Numbered from the stretch's first letter, positions 7,587 through 16,075 are shown. The stretch is DNA of 64,000 bases from CAIMUS01 sp963708455 (GCA_963708455.1 CAVPSQ010000010.1:744001-808000), one strand, 5' to 3'. The notes: a model not told the origin generated them from the sequence alone. Made by a program: numbers and translations.

Positions 7587-9571
7587 CCTTTCCCTCCGCG
7601 ACGTTCACGTTCGATGGCCAACTGTCGCAGCAGGCGGCGACTGAACTGCGCGAACAATTGCTCCCAGTCCAGCGCCGCCGTGGATGCGGCCTCGCCAGGC
7701 CATGAGGCGAGAGGCTGCTGGCCGGTCTCTACCCGCGATACCGTGGTTTCCCGGGCCAGCATGATCTCCGTGAAGGTGCCGCCCGCTTCGACCTGATGGC
7801 TGACAGGTTGCGTGGTCCTGGCCGCCTCGACCGTGCCCGGATTGGCGGTCACCGGGATCGCGGCGGGGGCGCTGCTTTTGCGCCAGATCAGGTTGGACGT
7901 TCCGTCAGACAAGGGGCGTGCCGCCGCTGCCGGCGCTACCGCCAGGCGCGCGCCGCCTGGCGCCGTCACTTCCTCTACCACAGGAGCGGGCGACGCACCG
8001 CTCGATACCGGACTGGCAGCGCTGGACGCTTTTCTGAATAGCGCGGGTGCGTCGCCGCTGGCTGGGATTGACCTCCCGCTTGGCGATGCAGGTGGTGATG
8101 CCGCTGGAACCACGCTCACAACCCGTGGCGCCGCCGGGCGTGCCAACAGGCGCTGCTGCGCTGTCGGTGCCTCGCTGGACGGGAATGGAGCGAAGTGCAG
8201 GGCCTGCGACTGGTGCGGGGTTCGCTCGAGCGATGCAGGTGCCGGCCTTGATTGGTCAGTCGGCTGGAAGCCGGCTCCACCGGCTCTGACGGGTGATGCA
8301 GGCACAGGCTGTGCGGGTGCTGTCGCCAGGCTCACGCCGTCTGCCACTTCCTCCCGCATAACCTCTACCGCGAGGGGGTGCGATCCATCGCTCCGGGTCG
8401 CGCCGGCGACGCCGGACGCTTTTCTGAAGAGTACCGGTGCGCTGGCCTCAGCCGGGATTGACCTCACGCTGTGCGACAGAACCGGCCAGGGCGGTCGAAC
8501 CGCGATCGCAACCCCCGCTGGCGCCGCCGGGCGGGTGGACAGGAACTGCTGCGCTATCAGTTGCTCGCTGGAAGAGGCTAGAGCGGGGCTGCGTCCGTCA
8601 GACTCTCGCTGAGGTTGAGGTGCCGTCGGTTGCTCACTGGAAGAGGCTAGAACGGGACTGCGTCCGTCAGACTCTCGCTGGGGTTGAGGCGCCGTCGGTT
8701 GCTCGCTGGATGAGGATGGAGCAGGACTGCGTCCGTCAGACTCTCGCTGGGGTTGAGGCGCCGTCGGTTGCTCGCTGGATGAGGATGGAGCTAAGGGCAG
8801 GGCGTCCGGCTGATCGGGCAGGGCGGCGTCATTCGAGCGCCCCGGTGCCACTGCCGTTTCCGGAAGCAAGGCGCTGCTGGATCTGGCAGCCGGACGAACT
8901 GCCTGCCGTCTGACCCGCAGAGTGACCGCCGGCGGTGCCAATTCGGCAGCGGGTGCGGCGGGGTCCACGCGATCCAAATCACCGGCAGGTGCAGCGGCAG
9001 ATCCCGGTTGGTACCGTGCGGCGGGGTCCACGTGATCCAAACTTTGACGCCATAGGGTTGCCGGGGAATCAGGGACGGCGCGCCAGGCGGTTGCGACGGG
9101 TAGCGCCGCTGGTGAGGCGGCGACGGGGTCCGCAGTGACTCCCACTGCCATCGGCGCCGGGCGGTCGGTTGGTGCGCTGGCGGCGGCAACCATCCCGGCA
9201 GCGGCCGGCGCCGGGTGGCCGGCTGGCGCGCTGGCGGCAGCTCCGGCAACGGGCGCAAAGCTACCTGCTGCAGCGGCAATCGTATGCCCGGTGGCGATAA
9301 TGGGCGCCACCGCTAACGACGGTGGCGCCGTGCGGTAGACAGCGGCGGCACCGGCGGAAACCTCCTCGTCACCCTGATAACGGGCCGCGAGTTCCTGCAA
9401 CAGAGGAAAGCGCCGGCTGAGCCAGCCAGCCGTACGGGCGTAGTGCTGCTGCGGTTGACGCACGTCGATTACCCCTAGCGGCTGACTGCCCCGTTGCGCC
9501 AGACGTTCGGTCAAACTCTCTGCAAGCAGCACGGTGGTTGCCGGATTTTCTTCAGCAGCCGCGGTGGACAC
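7577..9571 (-). CDS. Pro/Ala/Ser-rich eCIS protein of unknown function with 23-residue repeats
   Basis: A 664-residue protein of unknown role encoded inside the eCIS operon between the second tube gene and the LysM adaptor. The start is GTG at 9571, which shares one base with the tube stop (TAGTG). A longer ORF upstream is the shadow of the tube gene. An ordered N-terminus (about 1-80, with SRRFPLLQELAARYQGDEEV) and C-terminus (about 575-664, with LDWEQLFAQFSRRLLRQLAI) flank about 450 residues of low-complexity P/A/S/R sequence. That middle part includes three tandem copies of a 23-residue unit (SSEQPTAPQPQRESDGRSP). No membrane segment or signal peptide is visible. Position and disorder suggest a flexible linker or length-related factor, but this is inference. 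Confidence 0.7.
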   Translation of the reverse strand: MSTAAAEENPATTVLLAESLTERLAQRGSQPLGVIDVRQPQQHYARTAGWLSRRFPLLQELAARYQGDEEVSAGAAAVYRTAPPSLAVAPIIATGHTIAAAAGSFAPVAGAAASAPAGHPAPAAAGMVAAASAPTDRPAPMAVGVTADPVAASPAALPVATAWRAVPDSPATLWRQSLDHVDPAARYQPGSAAAPAGDLDRVDPAAPAAELAPPAVTLRVRRQAVRPAARSSSALLPETAVAPGRSNDAALPDQPDALPLAPSSSSEQPTAPQPQRESDGRSPAPSSSSEQPTAPQPQRESDGRSPVLASSSEQPTAPQPQRESDGRSPALASSSEQLIAQQFLSTRPAAPAGVAIAVRPPWPVLSHSVRSIPAEASAPVLFRKASGVAGATRSDGSHPLAVEVMREEVADGVSLATAPAQPVPASPVRAGGAGFQPTDQSRPAPASLERTPHQSQALHFAPFPSSEAPTAQQRLLARPAAPRVVSVVPAASPPASPSGRSIPASGDAPALFRKASSAASPVSSGASPAPVVEEVTAPGGARLAVAPAAAARPLSDGTSNLIWRKSSAPAAIPVTANPGTVEAARTTQPVSHQVEAGGTFTEIMLARETTVSRVETGQQPLASWPGEAASTAALDWEQLFAQFSRRLLRQLAIERERRGGKGWS
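8564..8790. repeat. 69-bp in-frame tandem repeat, about 3.3 copies
   Basis: Units begin at 8564, 8633, 8702 and (partial) 8771, each starting CTCGCTGG or CTCACTGG, and each differing by only a few bases. The period of 69 bp equals 23 codons, so copy number changes would lengthen or shorten the encoded repeat-bearing eCIS protein without changing frame. Confidence 0.95.
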
Positions 9572-10119
9572 TAGAACAGCCCTCCGGAAATCGTCAGGGA
9601 ACCGCTGATCTCGGCGCCGATGCCCGCCAACAAATTCGCCAGCTTGGGCCGACTGAGGCCGCGATGGGCGAGTTCCACGCTCTCGACCGCCACCTGAGCG
9701 GAATCCGCGCGCAGCTCCGGGCCGTTCCAGCGGAAGGGGAAAGCCTCTTTGAAATCCCACCAGATGACGGGAATACGCTGTTTGTTCAACAGATAGATCG
9801 TGCCGTTGCGGCGCTCGATCTTGCGCTGCGCTACGTCCTGGTGCCAGGCCCACAGGCCGTCGATCTGGGTCAGACCGTGTTTCAGAATCAACGGCGGGTA
9901 TTTAGTCGGCCCGGCGAAGCGGTGCATATACTCGTTGAGGCCGCCTTCACGGTACTCGAAGGTTTCGGTTTCCACCTGCAGGCCGCTGCATTCGGAGAAG
10001 CCGCCAGCCAGAATTCCTTCGATTTCGATCAAAAAATTGAATACCTGGTAGGGATCGGCGCGGATCCCCAACAGATTGGTCGCCGCACTGAAAGCGGCGC
10101 TCAAACCTAAAGCCGGCAT
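9571..10119 (-). CDS. Tail tube protein, second copy (gp19 family, Afp5-like)
   Basis: A 182-residue inner tube protein of the T4 gp19/phage tail protein family. The hallmarks are RADPYQVFNFLIEIEG at the N-terminus, GGFSECSGLQVETETFEYREGG, and KYPPLILKHGLTQIDGLWAWHQD, which are shared with the 144-residue tube protein encoded at 10733-11167. It is longer at both ends, as expected for the hub-proximal tube initiator (Afp5 role) rather than the bulk tube. The ATG at 10119 lies 21 nt downstream of the DUF6760-like gene. Confidence 0.92.
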   Translation of the reverse strand: MPALGLSAAFSAATNLLGIRADPYQVFNFLIEIEGILAGGFSECSGLQVETETFEYREGGLNEYMHRFAGPTKYPPLILKHGLTQIDGLWAWHQDVAQRKIERRNGTIYLLNKQRIPVIWWDFKEAFPFRWNGPELRADSAQVAVESVELAHRGLSRPKLANLLAGIGAEISGSLTISGGLF

Positions 10120-10140
10120 AGCGTTCGTTCCCCGGTTACC

Positions 10141-10350
10141 CTATGAACCTGCGGATTGCTCGTTCAAACGGTGATTGATCTTGCTGATTTCCAGCACCCA
10201 CCGGCGCCGCTCGAGATGCTCGAGCGCCAGCAGTGGGTCGTGCGGCCAGTGAAAATGATATGCAATGTACGCTACCTCTTCATACAGCCGCTCTATGGGG
10301 TAGCGCCAGATCCCCCAGGTCGCTGATCTCCACTTCGAATTCCCGGTCAC
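10141..10350 (-). CDS. Small eCIS-associated protein, DUF6760-like
   Basis: Up to 69 residues. The conserved core is YPIERLYEEVAYIAYHFHW, then ALEHLERRRWVLEISKIN, a pattern seen in tiny proteins encoded next to tube genes in eCIS and related tail loci. The function is unknown, probably assembly. The only ATG in frame (10350) overlaps the upstream gene by 71 bases. The core begins about 18 residues later, so the true start may be a rarer codon nearer 10300. Confidence 0.7.
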   Translation of the reverse strand: MTGNSKWRSATWGIWRYPIERLYEEVAYIAYHFHWPHDPLLALEHLERRRWVLEISKINHRLNEQSAGS

Positions 10351-10669
10351 AGTACGGGCACTGGGTATGCACCCGGTTGGCGCCGCTGTCGTTGAGGCGC
10401 CGATACAGTTGCTGTAAATACGCCAGGTCGGCGGCGAACAGTCCCTCGATGGTCTTGGGATTGATCTGCTCGAGCGTGCCCAGTCGGGTGATCACGCGAG
10501 ACAGCAGAATGATCAGCAGGTAAGCCGGGTTGTTATGCACCCGCGGGTCCTTCAAGGGCGCGATCTCATCGAAAGCCGTGGCCAGACGTATCACGCCCTC
10601 CTTATGCAGATTGCCGTCAGGATCGACATACCCCTTCGGTAAAGTGAAGGGAAATTCTGTTGCTAGCAT
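10280..10669 (-). CDS. Tail assembly protein of the eCIS, function unassigned
   Basis: A 129-residue protein beginning MLATEFPFTLPKGYVDPDGN. Known eCIS loci have a small assembly protein of this kind after the main tube gene; it contains GVIRLATAFDEIAPLKDPRV and a late CPYC pair (QCPYCDREFEV) that could hold half of a metal site. The ATG at 10669 has an AGGA site about 8 nt upstream. An ORF extending upstream through the stem-loop at 10698-10723 is unlikely to be translated. Its role is inferred only from position. Confidence 0.75.
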   Translation of the reverse strand: MLATEFPFTLPKGYVDPDGNLHKEGVIRLATAFDEIAPLKDPRVHNNPAYLLIILLSRVITRLGTLEQINPKTIEGLFAADLAYLQQLYRRLNDSGANRVHTQCPYCDREFEVEISDLGDLALPHRAAV

Positions 10670-10697
10670 GGAGTGTCCTGCAAGCGCAGTGCGGCAG

Positions 10698-10723
10698 GGC
10701 GGATGCCCGCAGGGCGATCCGCC
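10698..10723 (-). promoter_or_regulatory. Strong intra-operon stem-loop after the tube gene
   Basis: GGCGGAT-GCCC-GCA-GGGC-G-ATCCGCC folds into an 11-bp stem with a single bulge and three-base loop. It lies between the tube gene stop (10733) and the next start (10669). No U-run follows on either strand, so it is not a typical terminator. It may set the high tube:downstream mRNA ratio by stabilising or processing the transcript (inference). Confidence 0.6.
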
Positions 10724-10732
10724 GCCCGGCAC

Positions 10733-11167
10733 TTACGCTTTCTTCAGTTCCTCGTGGGTGATTTCCAGCGTTTCGATGGCGACGGCGTTGCTGGTGGAAT
10801 TGAGCGAGGGTCCGGTCCACTTGGAAGGCCAGGCATTGGCGAAATTCCAGCGCAGTTTTTCAGCGCCGGTCTCATCCAGCAGGACGATGGAGCCGTTGCG
10901 CCGTTCGGTTTTGCCGGCGATCACCGTCTGGCGCCATTGCCACAACTCATCCGAATCGGTGATGCCGCGCTTGAGGGTAACGGCAATGTATTTATTCAGG
11001 CCGGTCAATTTACGCACATGGTTGGGATCGGTGCCCTCGCGGTAATCGATGGGATCGGTGCTGGCGTCCAGGCCGCTGCATTCCTGGAAACCAGCCTGGG
11101 TAATACCGTCGATTTCGACCATGAAATTGAAGCCGCGATAAGGATCGGTACGTGTTCCGGTAGGCAT
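10733..11167 (-). CDS. Main tail tube protein (gp19 family, Afp1-like)
   Basis: A 144-residue tube protomer that stacks in hexameric rings inside the sheath. Family motifs are TRTDPYRGFNFMVEIDG, AGFQECSGLDASTDPIDYRE and KYIAVTLKRGITDSDELWQW. Length fits the bulk tube proteins of Afp, PVC and MAC systems (about 145-150 residues). It directly follows the two sheath genes and is followed by a stable stem-loop, consistent with a highly expressed structural gene. Confidence 0.95.
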   Translation of the reverse strand: MPTGTRTDPYRGFNFMVEIDGITQAGFQECSGLDASTDPIDYREGTDPNHVRKLTGLNKYIAVTLKRGITDSDELWQWRQTVIAGKTERRNGSIVLLDETGAEKLRWNFANAWPSKWTGPSLNSTSNAVAIETLEITHEELKKA

Positions 11168-11228
11168 GGAGAACTCCTGCGATCAAGGATAGTGAAAGGG
11201 AAAATGATTGTTGGTCGATGGCATCGTT

Positions 11229-12353
11229 TTAGACCGTAGCCGTGGTGCCGGCCCGGTGAATGATGCGCACCACTACAAATTCCGCGGGCGCGCTGACCGC
11301 CAGACCCAGTTCGGTGATCACCTGGCCGAGCTCGCGCGTTTCCGGTGGGTTGGTGTCGGCGTCGCAACGGACGTAGCAGCCTTCCGTCGGCGTCTGTCCC
11401 TGCAGGGCACCTGCCCGCCACCAGCCGGTAAGATAAGTCGTCAGTTCGCGTTGAATCCGCACCCACAGACGGGGGTCGTTCGGCTCGAACGCCGCCCAGA
11501 TCATGTTCCGGTCGATCCACCGCTGCACGGTCAGAAACAGTCGCCGGACATTGATATAGCGCCAGTCAGGATCGCGGTTCAAAGTGCGCGCGCCCCACAC
11601 CCGGATGCCCCGTCCTGGAAAAGCGCGCAGGCAATTGACGCCTTCCGGGTTGAGCTGGTTCTGCACCTGGTTGTCGATAACCAATTCCAGATCCAGAATA
11701 TCCTGCATTTCTTCGTTGGCCGGCGCCTTGAACACCCCCACGCGATTGTCGCTGCGGGCAAAGATGCCCGCCACGTGGCCGCACGGCGGTGTCCACCGGC
11801 CGGCGGTGGTTTGCAGCCAGGGATAATACAGAGCACCGTTCAGCGGTTCCGTCTGTCCCAGGACAATGCGGTCGCGCTGCGCCAGGACAGCCTCGGTTGC
11901 GCTGCCCCGCAGTGCGTCCAGGATAGCCAGCCGGTTACCGTGGCGATTGCAGTGGCTCAACGTGGCCTGTTGCACTGCAACGGCGGCGGTGCCGGACAGC
12001 AGCATGGCGTCCGGCACCGCCACCAGATCGAGATCCTGCACCGGTCCCAGCGTCTCCAGAGCCTGCAGCAGGGCGCTGTGCGCATCCGCCTGGGGATCCG
12101 CCGGCGCCAGATAACAGCGGCTGCCGCCGTTTTCGAAAAACCCCGTGACCGCAGCAGCCAGATAGCTGTTGTCCGGACTGGCGAAGACGTTCGCGAATTC
12201 CTCTTTGCGATGCAGCAGCGCCGGCGTTGCCGTGGCCGGATCTTGAACCTGCGCCAGCCCGACGAAGCCGGGGATGCCGGTCGGCAATACGGCCGCCGGG
12301 CGGACAAAAATCTCCTCCCGATAAACGCCGGGACTGTAATAGCTGGCGGCCAT
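11229..12353 (-). CDS. Contractile sheath protein, short paralogue
   Basis: A 374-residue tail sheath protein. It opens with YYSPGVYREEI (the sheath SPGVYxEE signature), and has a C-terminal sheath polymerisation domain (INVRRLFLTVQRWIDRNMIW, AFEPNDPRLWVRI, GCYVRCDADTNPPE). It is clearly paralogous to the 420-residue sheath encoded just upstream. eCIS loci often carry two or three sheath types, with minor ones placed near the baseplate. The stop is 61 nt upstream of the tube gene. Confidence 0.95.
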   Translation of the reverse strand: MAASYYSPGVYREEIFVRPAAVLPTGIPGFVGLAQVQDPATATPALLHRKEEFANVFASPDNSYLAAAVTGFFENGGSRCYLAPADPQADAHSALLQALETLGPVQDLDLVAVPDAMLLSGTAAVAVQQATLSHCNRHGNRLAILDALRGSATEAVLAQRDRIVLGQTEPLNGALYYPWLQTTAGRWTPPCGHVAGIFARSDNRVGVFKAPANEEMQDILDLELVIDNQVQNQLNPEGVNCLRAFPGRGIRVWGARTLNRDPDWRYINVRRLFLTVQRWIDRNMIWAAFEPNDPRLWVRIQRELTTYLTGWWRAGALQGQTPTEGCYVRCDADTNPPETRELGQVITELGLAVSAPAEFVVVRIIHRAGTTATV

Positions 12354-12362
12354 GCGGGTCGT

Positions 12363-13625
12363 TTATTTGCTGGGCGCGACGAACTGACTGAGGCGGAAGA
12401 TGACGAACTCTGCTGGCCGCACGATGGCGACGCCGATCTCCGTCACTACCTGGCCCAGTTCACGCAATTCGGGCGGGTTGGTTTCGGCGTCGCATTTGAC
12501 GTAGAAGGCCTCTTGCGGAGTGGTGCCGAACAGCGCTCCCGAACGCCATACATTGGTCAGGAAAGCCGTCACGTTGCGGGTGATCTTCTGCCACAGTCCC
12601 GACGTATTAGGCTCGAACACGGCCCATTGGAGACCTTCGTCGATCGATTCGCGCAGGAACAGCAGGGTGCGACGCACGTTGATGTACTTCAGGTCGGCGT
12701 TGGCGTCGCCGCCGACAGTGCGGGCGCCCCAGACGAAGATGTTGTCGTTGAGTACGCGGATGCAGTTGATGCCTTTGGGATTGAGGCCATCCTGGTCGGC
12801 CTTGCTGAGCGGCTGGGTGACGTTGAGCGCGCCGAGAATCGGCTCGTTGGCCGGCGCTTTGTGCACACCCCGCTGGGTATCGACCCGCGCATAGATACCC
12901 GCCAGATGGCCGCTGGGAGGAACGCCTATCACACCATCGCCAGTAGGGGTCTGCAATTTGGTGGTCGGATCGAAAACTTTGATCCAGGGAAAATACCAGG
13001 CGGCATAATCGGTTTTCTTCGGCATCACGCCAGGCGTGGTATCGGCGGACGTCCGGGTCAGGGTGGTCAGGTCGGTGACGCTTTCCGGTCCATCCAGAAT
13101 CGCAAAGCGGTCGGCGGTGTTGAGGCAGTGCGACACCAGCTTATCACGGGTGGTGTCATCAATAATCCCGGGCGCCGCTACCAGGGCAATTTCGTCGATG
13201 GCGGCGAAAGCCCTGAGCGCGGCGTCCAGCTCCGTCGCCGAGGTAATCCGCACGACATAACAACGGCTGCCGCCGTTGTTGAAGAAGCCGTAAACCGCAT
13301 GTGCCAGACGCCGCTGGCCGGCGTCGATGGCCGGATCGTCATCGGTGGTCGCCGGTATCGTCTCGTCGCCGCTCAGATCGCCGAAGGCTTTGGTGAATTG
13401 AGTCCAACTGGTGATGAGCTTGGCAGTTCCGGCCGCTGTGGGCAGAGTGAAGTCCACGAACTTGACACCGCCCGGCGTGGCGGCGTTGGGATCTTTGGCC
13501 AGCAAGTGAACTTTATCCGGCACGATCCCAATGAAACCGGCAGTGCTGGTGCTGACTCCGGCGATGGCTTTGATCGCGGACGGCACTTCTTCGACATAGA
13601 CGCCTGGTGACAGGTATTGCGGCAT
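12363..13625 (-). CDS. Contractile sheath protein, main paralogue
   Basis: A 420-residue sheath protein opening with MPQYLSPGVYVEEVPS and closing with the conserved GQVVTEIGVAIVRPAEFVIF strand used in the inter-subunit handshake. INVRRTLLFLRESIDEGLQW and AFEPNTSGLWQKI mark the C-terminal sheath domain. Compared with the shorter sheath, it carries about 45 extra residues in the surface-exposed middle. First structural gene after the DUF4255 gene. Sheath contraction drives the tube through the target membrane. Confidence 0.95.
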   Translation of the reverse strand: MPQYLSPGVYVEEVPSAIKAIAGVSTSTAGFIGIVPDKVHLLAKDPNAATPGGVKFVDFTLPTAAGTAKLITSWTQFTKAFGDLSGDETIPATTDDDPAIDAGQRRLAHAVYGFFNNGGSRCYVVRITSATELDAALRAFAAIDEIALVAAPGIIDDTTRDKLVSHCLNTADRFAILDGPESVTDLTTLTRTSADTTPGVMPKKTDYAAWYFPWIKVFDPTTKLQTPTGDGVIGVPPSGHLAGIYARVDTQRGVHKAPANEPILGALNVTQPLSKADQDGLNPKGINCIRVLNDNIFVWGARTVGGDANADLKYINVRRTLLFLRESIDEGLQWAVFEPNTSGLWQKITRNVTAFLTNVWRSGALFGTTPQEAFYVKCDAETNPPELRELGQVVTEIGVAIVRPAEFVIFRLSQFVAPSK

Positions 13626-13654
13626 AGCCCTTACTCCTTAGCAGTGTGGATCAT

Positions 13655-14509
13655 TTAAAGTTGCACGTCGTAATTGCCGCCGGCCGCAGCCGGGACGGTG
13701 ATAGGGACAACTTTCACGGTTTTGCCCGTTCGCACCCGCAGGTTATACGCGCCGGGTCGTGGTAATGTCAGGGTGTAGCGCCCGGCGGCATCGGTCACCG
13801 TGCTGAGGCCGATCCCGGGCAGACTGACTTTGGCGCCCGCCACGGGCAGGTTGCCGGCATGGGTAATCCGTCCGCCGATGCGCACCAGGGTCTGCCGCGG
13901 GGCTGGCTTGAGCTGTTCCTCCGTGGCCGCCGTGCGTTCTCCCAGACGAACCTGCTCCGTGATCACCAGCGGCGCGGTCACCGGCGCGAACCGTTCCATC
14001 GCAATCGTCACAGTCACGCCGATGGAAGGACGCAATTTGTTGCCGATAGCTGTCCAGAAATCGGCCGGATCCTTGATCCCGTCGGCCTGTGCGGTCAGCA
14101 GCGGCAACGGGGGCTGTTGTCCGACCAGGGCGCCTTGTAAAAACGAGGCTGGAATAGTCGGATGGCGGGACAGCGCCTGGAGTGTCTGACTCAGCAGACG
14201 GTGTTCCTGCAAGAACAGTTCAGCGCCGCCGACCGGCCAGGCGGTGACCAGATAGGAGCAGGCGACCCGCAGCGGCGGGGGATGGATAATGGCCTGACCG
14301 TTGTTGCGTTCCAGCAGCGGCTCGCTGCTGCGCAGTTCCAGGTTCTCGCGAATGTCGTAGAGAAATAAATTAACCGTCGTCTGGGCCGGATTGAACTGCT
14401 CCGTCGGCCGGTCGAACACGATCTGTGCGGCGGCCAGTTCCGGTAAAGCGGTTGCCAGGGCCGGATCGTCCAGCAGGGCGCGCAGAGTTTCGCTCAGATC
14501 GCGGATCAT
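13655..14509 (-). CDS. Tail terminator, DUF4255 (Pvc16/Afp16-like) with extra C-terminal regulatory-like domain
   Basis: A 284-residue protein. Residues 1-190 are the DUF4255/Pvc16_N domain (MIRDLSETLRALLDD, then FDRPTEQFNPAQTTVNLFLYDIRENLELR), which caps the distal end of sheath and tube. Residues about 205-284 are a carboxypeptidase-regulatory-like beta-sandwich (GRITHAGNLPVAGAKVSLPG, then TVTDAAGRYTLTLPRPGAYN). The added domain would lie at the cap surface. In Afp the terminator lies at the 3' end of the cluster; here it precedes the sheath genes, as in other eCIS subtypes. Confidence 0.88.
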   Translation of the reverse strand: MIRDLSETLRALLDDPALATALPELAAAQIVFDRPTEQFNPAQTTVNLFLYDIRENLELRSSEPLLERNNGQAIIHPPPLRVACSYLVTAWPVGGAELFLQEHRLLSQTLQALSRHPTIPASFLQGALVGQQPPLPLLTAQADGIKDPADFWTAIGNKLRPSIGVTVTIAMERFAPVTAPLVITEQVRLGERTAATEEQLKPAPRQTLVRIGGRITHAGNLPVAGAKVSLPGIGLSTVTDAAGRYTLTLPRPGAYNLRVRTGKTVKVVPITVPAAAGGNYDVQL

Positions 14510-14517
14510 GGGCGCTG

Positions 14518-14856
14518 TTATCTCAGTTCTATTTCTTTTATCAGAACGCTTTGCGTGGCTGTACTGGCATAACGAATCGCGTAAATTCCAGGGTCCAGCC
14601 GCAGTATGCTGGTCGCCCTGAAATCAGGACTGCCACGGCGATTCCAAAAGGGCAGACAGGCATAGACGGTGATGAATACAGTGTGGCCCTGGGTGATGAC
14701 TCCCAGTGATTCAAACACTTTGGCGCTCTCCATGATGGCACCCTGCACCGTCAGCAGGGCTGTGCCCTGTGCCTGCCTGGCGAGCTCCACATGCAGGTCT
14801 TTGAGCAGTCTGAAATCGACGGGCAGCTTGCGACCGATTAAATTGATAAGGCTCAT
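14518..14856 (-). CDS. Small protein of unknown function in the eCIS operon
   Basis: A 112-residue protein (MSLINLIGRKLPVDFRLLKD) not assigned to a family. It is rich in beta-strand-forming segments in the second half (HTVFITVYACLPFW, then ILRLDPGIYAIRYA) with no signal peptide or membrane segment. It is tightly packed between the DUF4157 and DUF4255 genes (10 and 8 nt gaps), so co-transcription is likely. A role as chaperone or immunity partner of the DUF4157 cargo is possible but unsupported by motif. Confidence 0.7.
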   Translation of the reverse strand: MSLINLIGRKLPVDFRLLKDLHVELARQAQGTALLTVQGAIMESAKVFESLGVITQGHTVFITVYACLPFWNRRGSPDFRATSILRLDPGIYAIRYASTATQSVLIKEIELR

Positions 14857-14866
14857 GGCGGCGGCC

Positions 14867-16075
14867 TTAAAGTGAACTACCCTTACTACTGCTGGCCGCT
14901 CCCGGCGGGGCGGCTACCAGGGTGCCGGTCGCTGTGCCGCCGTTGGCGGCCGTGATCCCTGCTCCCAGAGCGCTGGGGTTGGGAATGCCGAATGAAGTAT
15001 AGGACAGCGACTCGCTAGCCACGGCGCGCCAGCCGCGGGCCGCAAAAGAGGCGCAATTGTTGATGTAGCCCCAGGCGTTGTTGGCGGCGGCAAATGATGT
15101 CAGGGCGGAATGATCAGTGGCGTCCAGGTCGGTGGCTCGTGTCGCAGCAGCGGGATAACCCAATTCCAGGTCGCGGTGTAAGCCGACCGGTGTTCTGTTA
15201 CCCCAGGTTCCATACGTGGTTCTGGTTCCGGCGGTCGGCGTATAGGCCAACCAGGCATGACCCGCGGTTAAGCCTGCATTGACTACATTAGTCTGGATTT
15301 CCAGTCGTCCGACGGCGGCGCCTCCCCGCCGCTGGATGCAACGGCGTTGCACGCCACCTTGCTGGAGGGTATGGGTCAATTCATGAGCCAGTAACTCGGC
15401 GCCGTGTCTACTGGAGGGATCGAATTGATCGGCGCCGAAATAGATGTCGTTGCCATAGGTAAATGCTACCGCGTTGAGCGACCGGCTGAGTTGCGCCGCT
15501 TCCTGGTCGGTATGGATGCGCACGTGTTCGAAGCTGAGGCCGAAACCCGCTTCCATCTCCCGGCGTGCGGTTGCTGGCAGCCTCTGTCCGGAGCCTGCCC
15601 GCGTGGCAAGCTGCTGTTCGAGAGCAACAGAGGCTTCTGCCGGGCCTGCGTCCGTATTTTTAAGTTGAATGTGTCCCTCTTCCTCGATCCGTTCTTCGGA
15701 GTCTTCCGGAAAGCTGGTCGACTGCCGCTGAATCAGCGGCTGCAGAGAGACGATCGGTGGGGTGGAATAGAGCGCCATGTCACGATCGCGCGCTGAGGAA
15801 GCTGAGCGGCGTTGTACCACTTGCCTGGCGATGGCGTCCGCTTCCTGCTCATAAGGATCGCTCGGCTGGCTGATGCTGAGCTTGGCTTGAACGGTGTGCG
15901 TCTGCAGCATCCGCTGTACGAAACGGTTGCCCTGGAGGCGCTGTAATTGCAGCAGCGTTGGCGCGAGACCCTGCGGCTGCGGCGCAGCCATCGCCGCCGC
16001 CGGTCGCGCCTGAGCCTGCACCCTGGCCACGGCTGTCTTATGCTCTGGTTGAGTTAGCTTGATGCGCATAAACAT
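14867..16075 (-). CDS. DUF4157 (eCIS core) protein with probable papain-like C-terminal cargo domain
   Basis: A 402-residue protein. Residues 40-75 hold LQLQRLQGNRFVQRML and SQPSDPYEQEADAIA, the usual start of eCIS-associated DUF4157 proteins. DUF4157 follows at about 165-242 with FEHVRIHTDQEA, AFTYGNDIYFG and the HELTH metallopeptidase-like motif at 231-235. After it, residues 255-350 show GHAWLAY (His273), TYGTWGN and NNCASFA (Cys341). This H-before-C order is that of permuted NlpC/P60-papain folds found in secreted effectors. DUF4157 is thought to mark or load eCIS cargo. The cargo activity (amidase, peptidase or lipid hydrolase) cannot be told from sequence. Confidence 0.8.
   Translation of the reverse strand: MFMRIKLTQPEHKTAVARVQAQARPAAAMAAPQPQGLAPTLLQLQRLQGNRFVQRMLQTHTVQAKLSISQPSDPYEQEADAIARQVVQRRSASSARDRDMALYSTPPIVSLQPLIQRQSTSFPEDSEERIEEEGHIQLKNTDAGPAEASVALEQQLATRAGSGQRLPATARREMEAGFGLSFEHVRIHTDQEAAQLSRSLNAVAFTYGNDIYFGADQFDPSSRHGAELLAHELTHTLQQGGVQRRCIQRRGGAAVGRLEIQTNVVNAGLTAGHAWLAYTPTAGTRTTYGTWGNRTPVGLHRDLELGYPAAATRATDLDATDHSALTSFAAANNAWGYINNCASFAARGWRAVASESLSYTSFGIPNPSALGAGITAANGGTATGTLVAAPPGAASSSKGSSL

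Noticed and set aside
8564..8790. 69-bp units as a possible CRISPR array
   Set aside because: Whole units are repeated without unique spacers and translate in frame as a protein repeat.
11208..13610. 800-codon open frame on the plus strand across the sheath genes
   Set aside because: It is the antisense of two clearly recognised sheath genes; the translation is R/G/H/Q-rich with no motif, a product of GC-biased codon positions.
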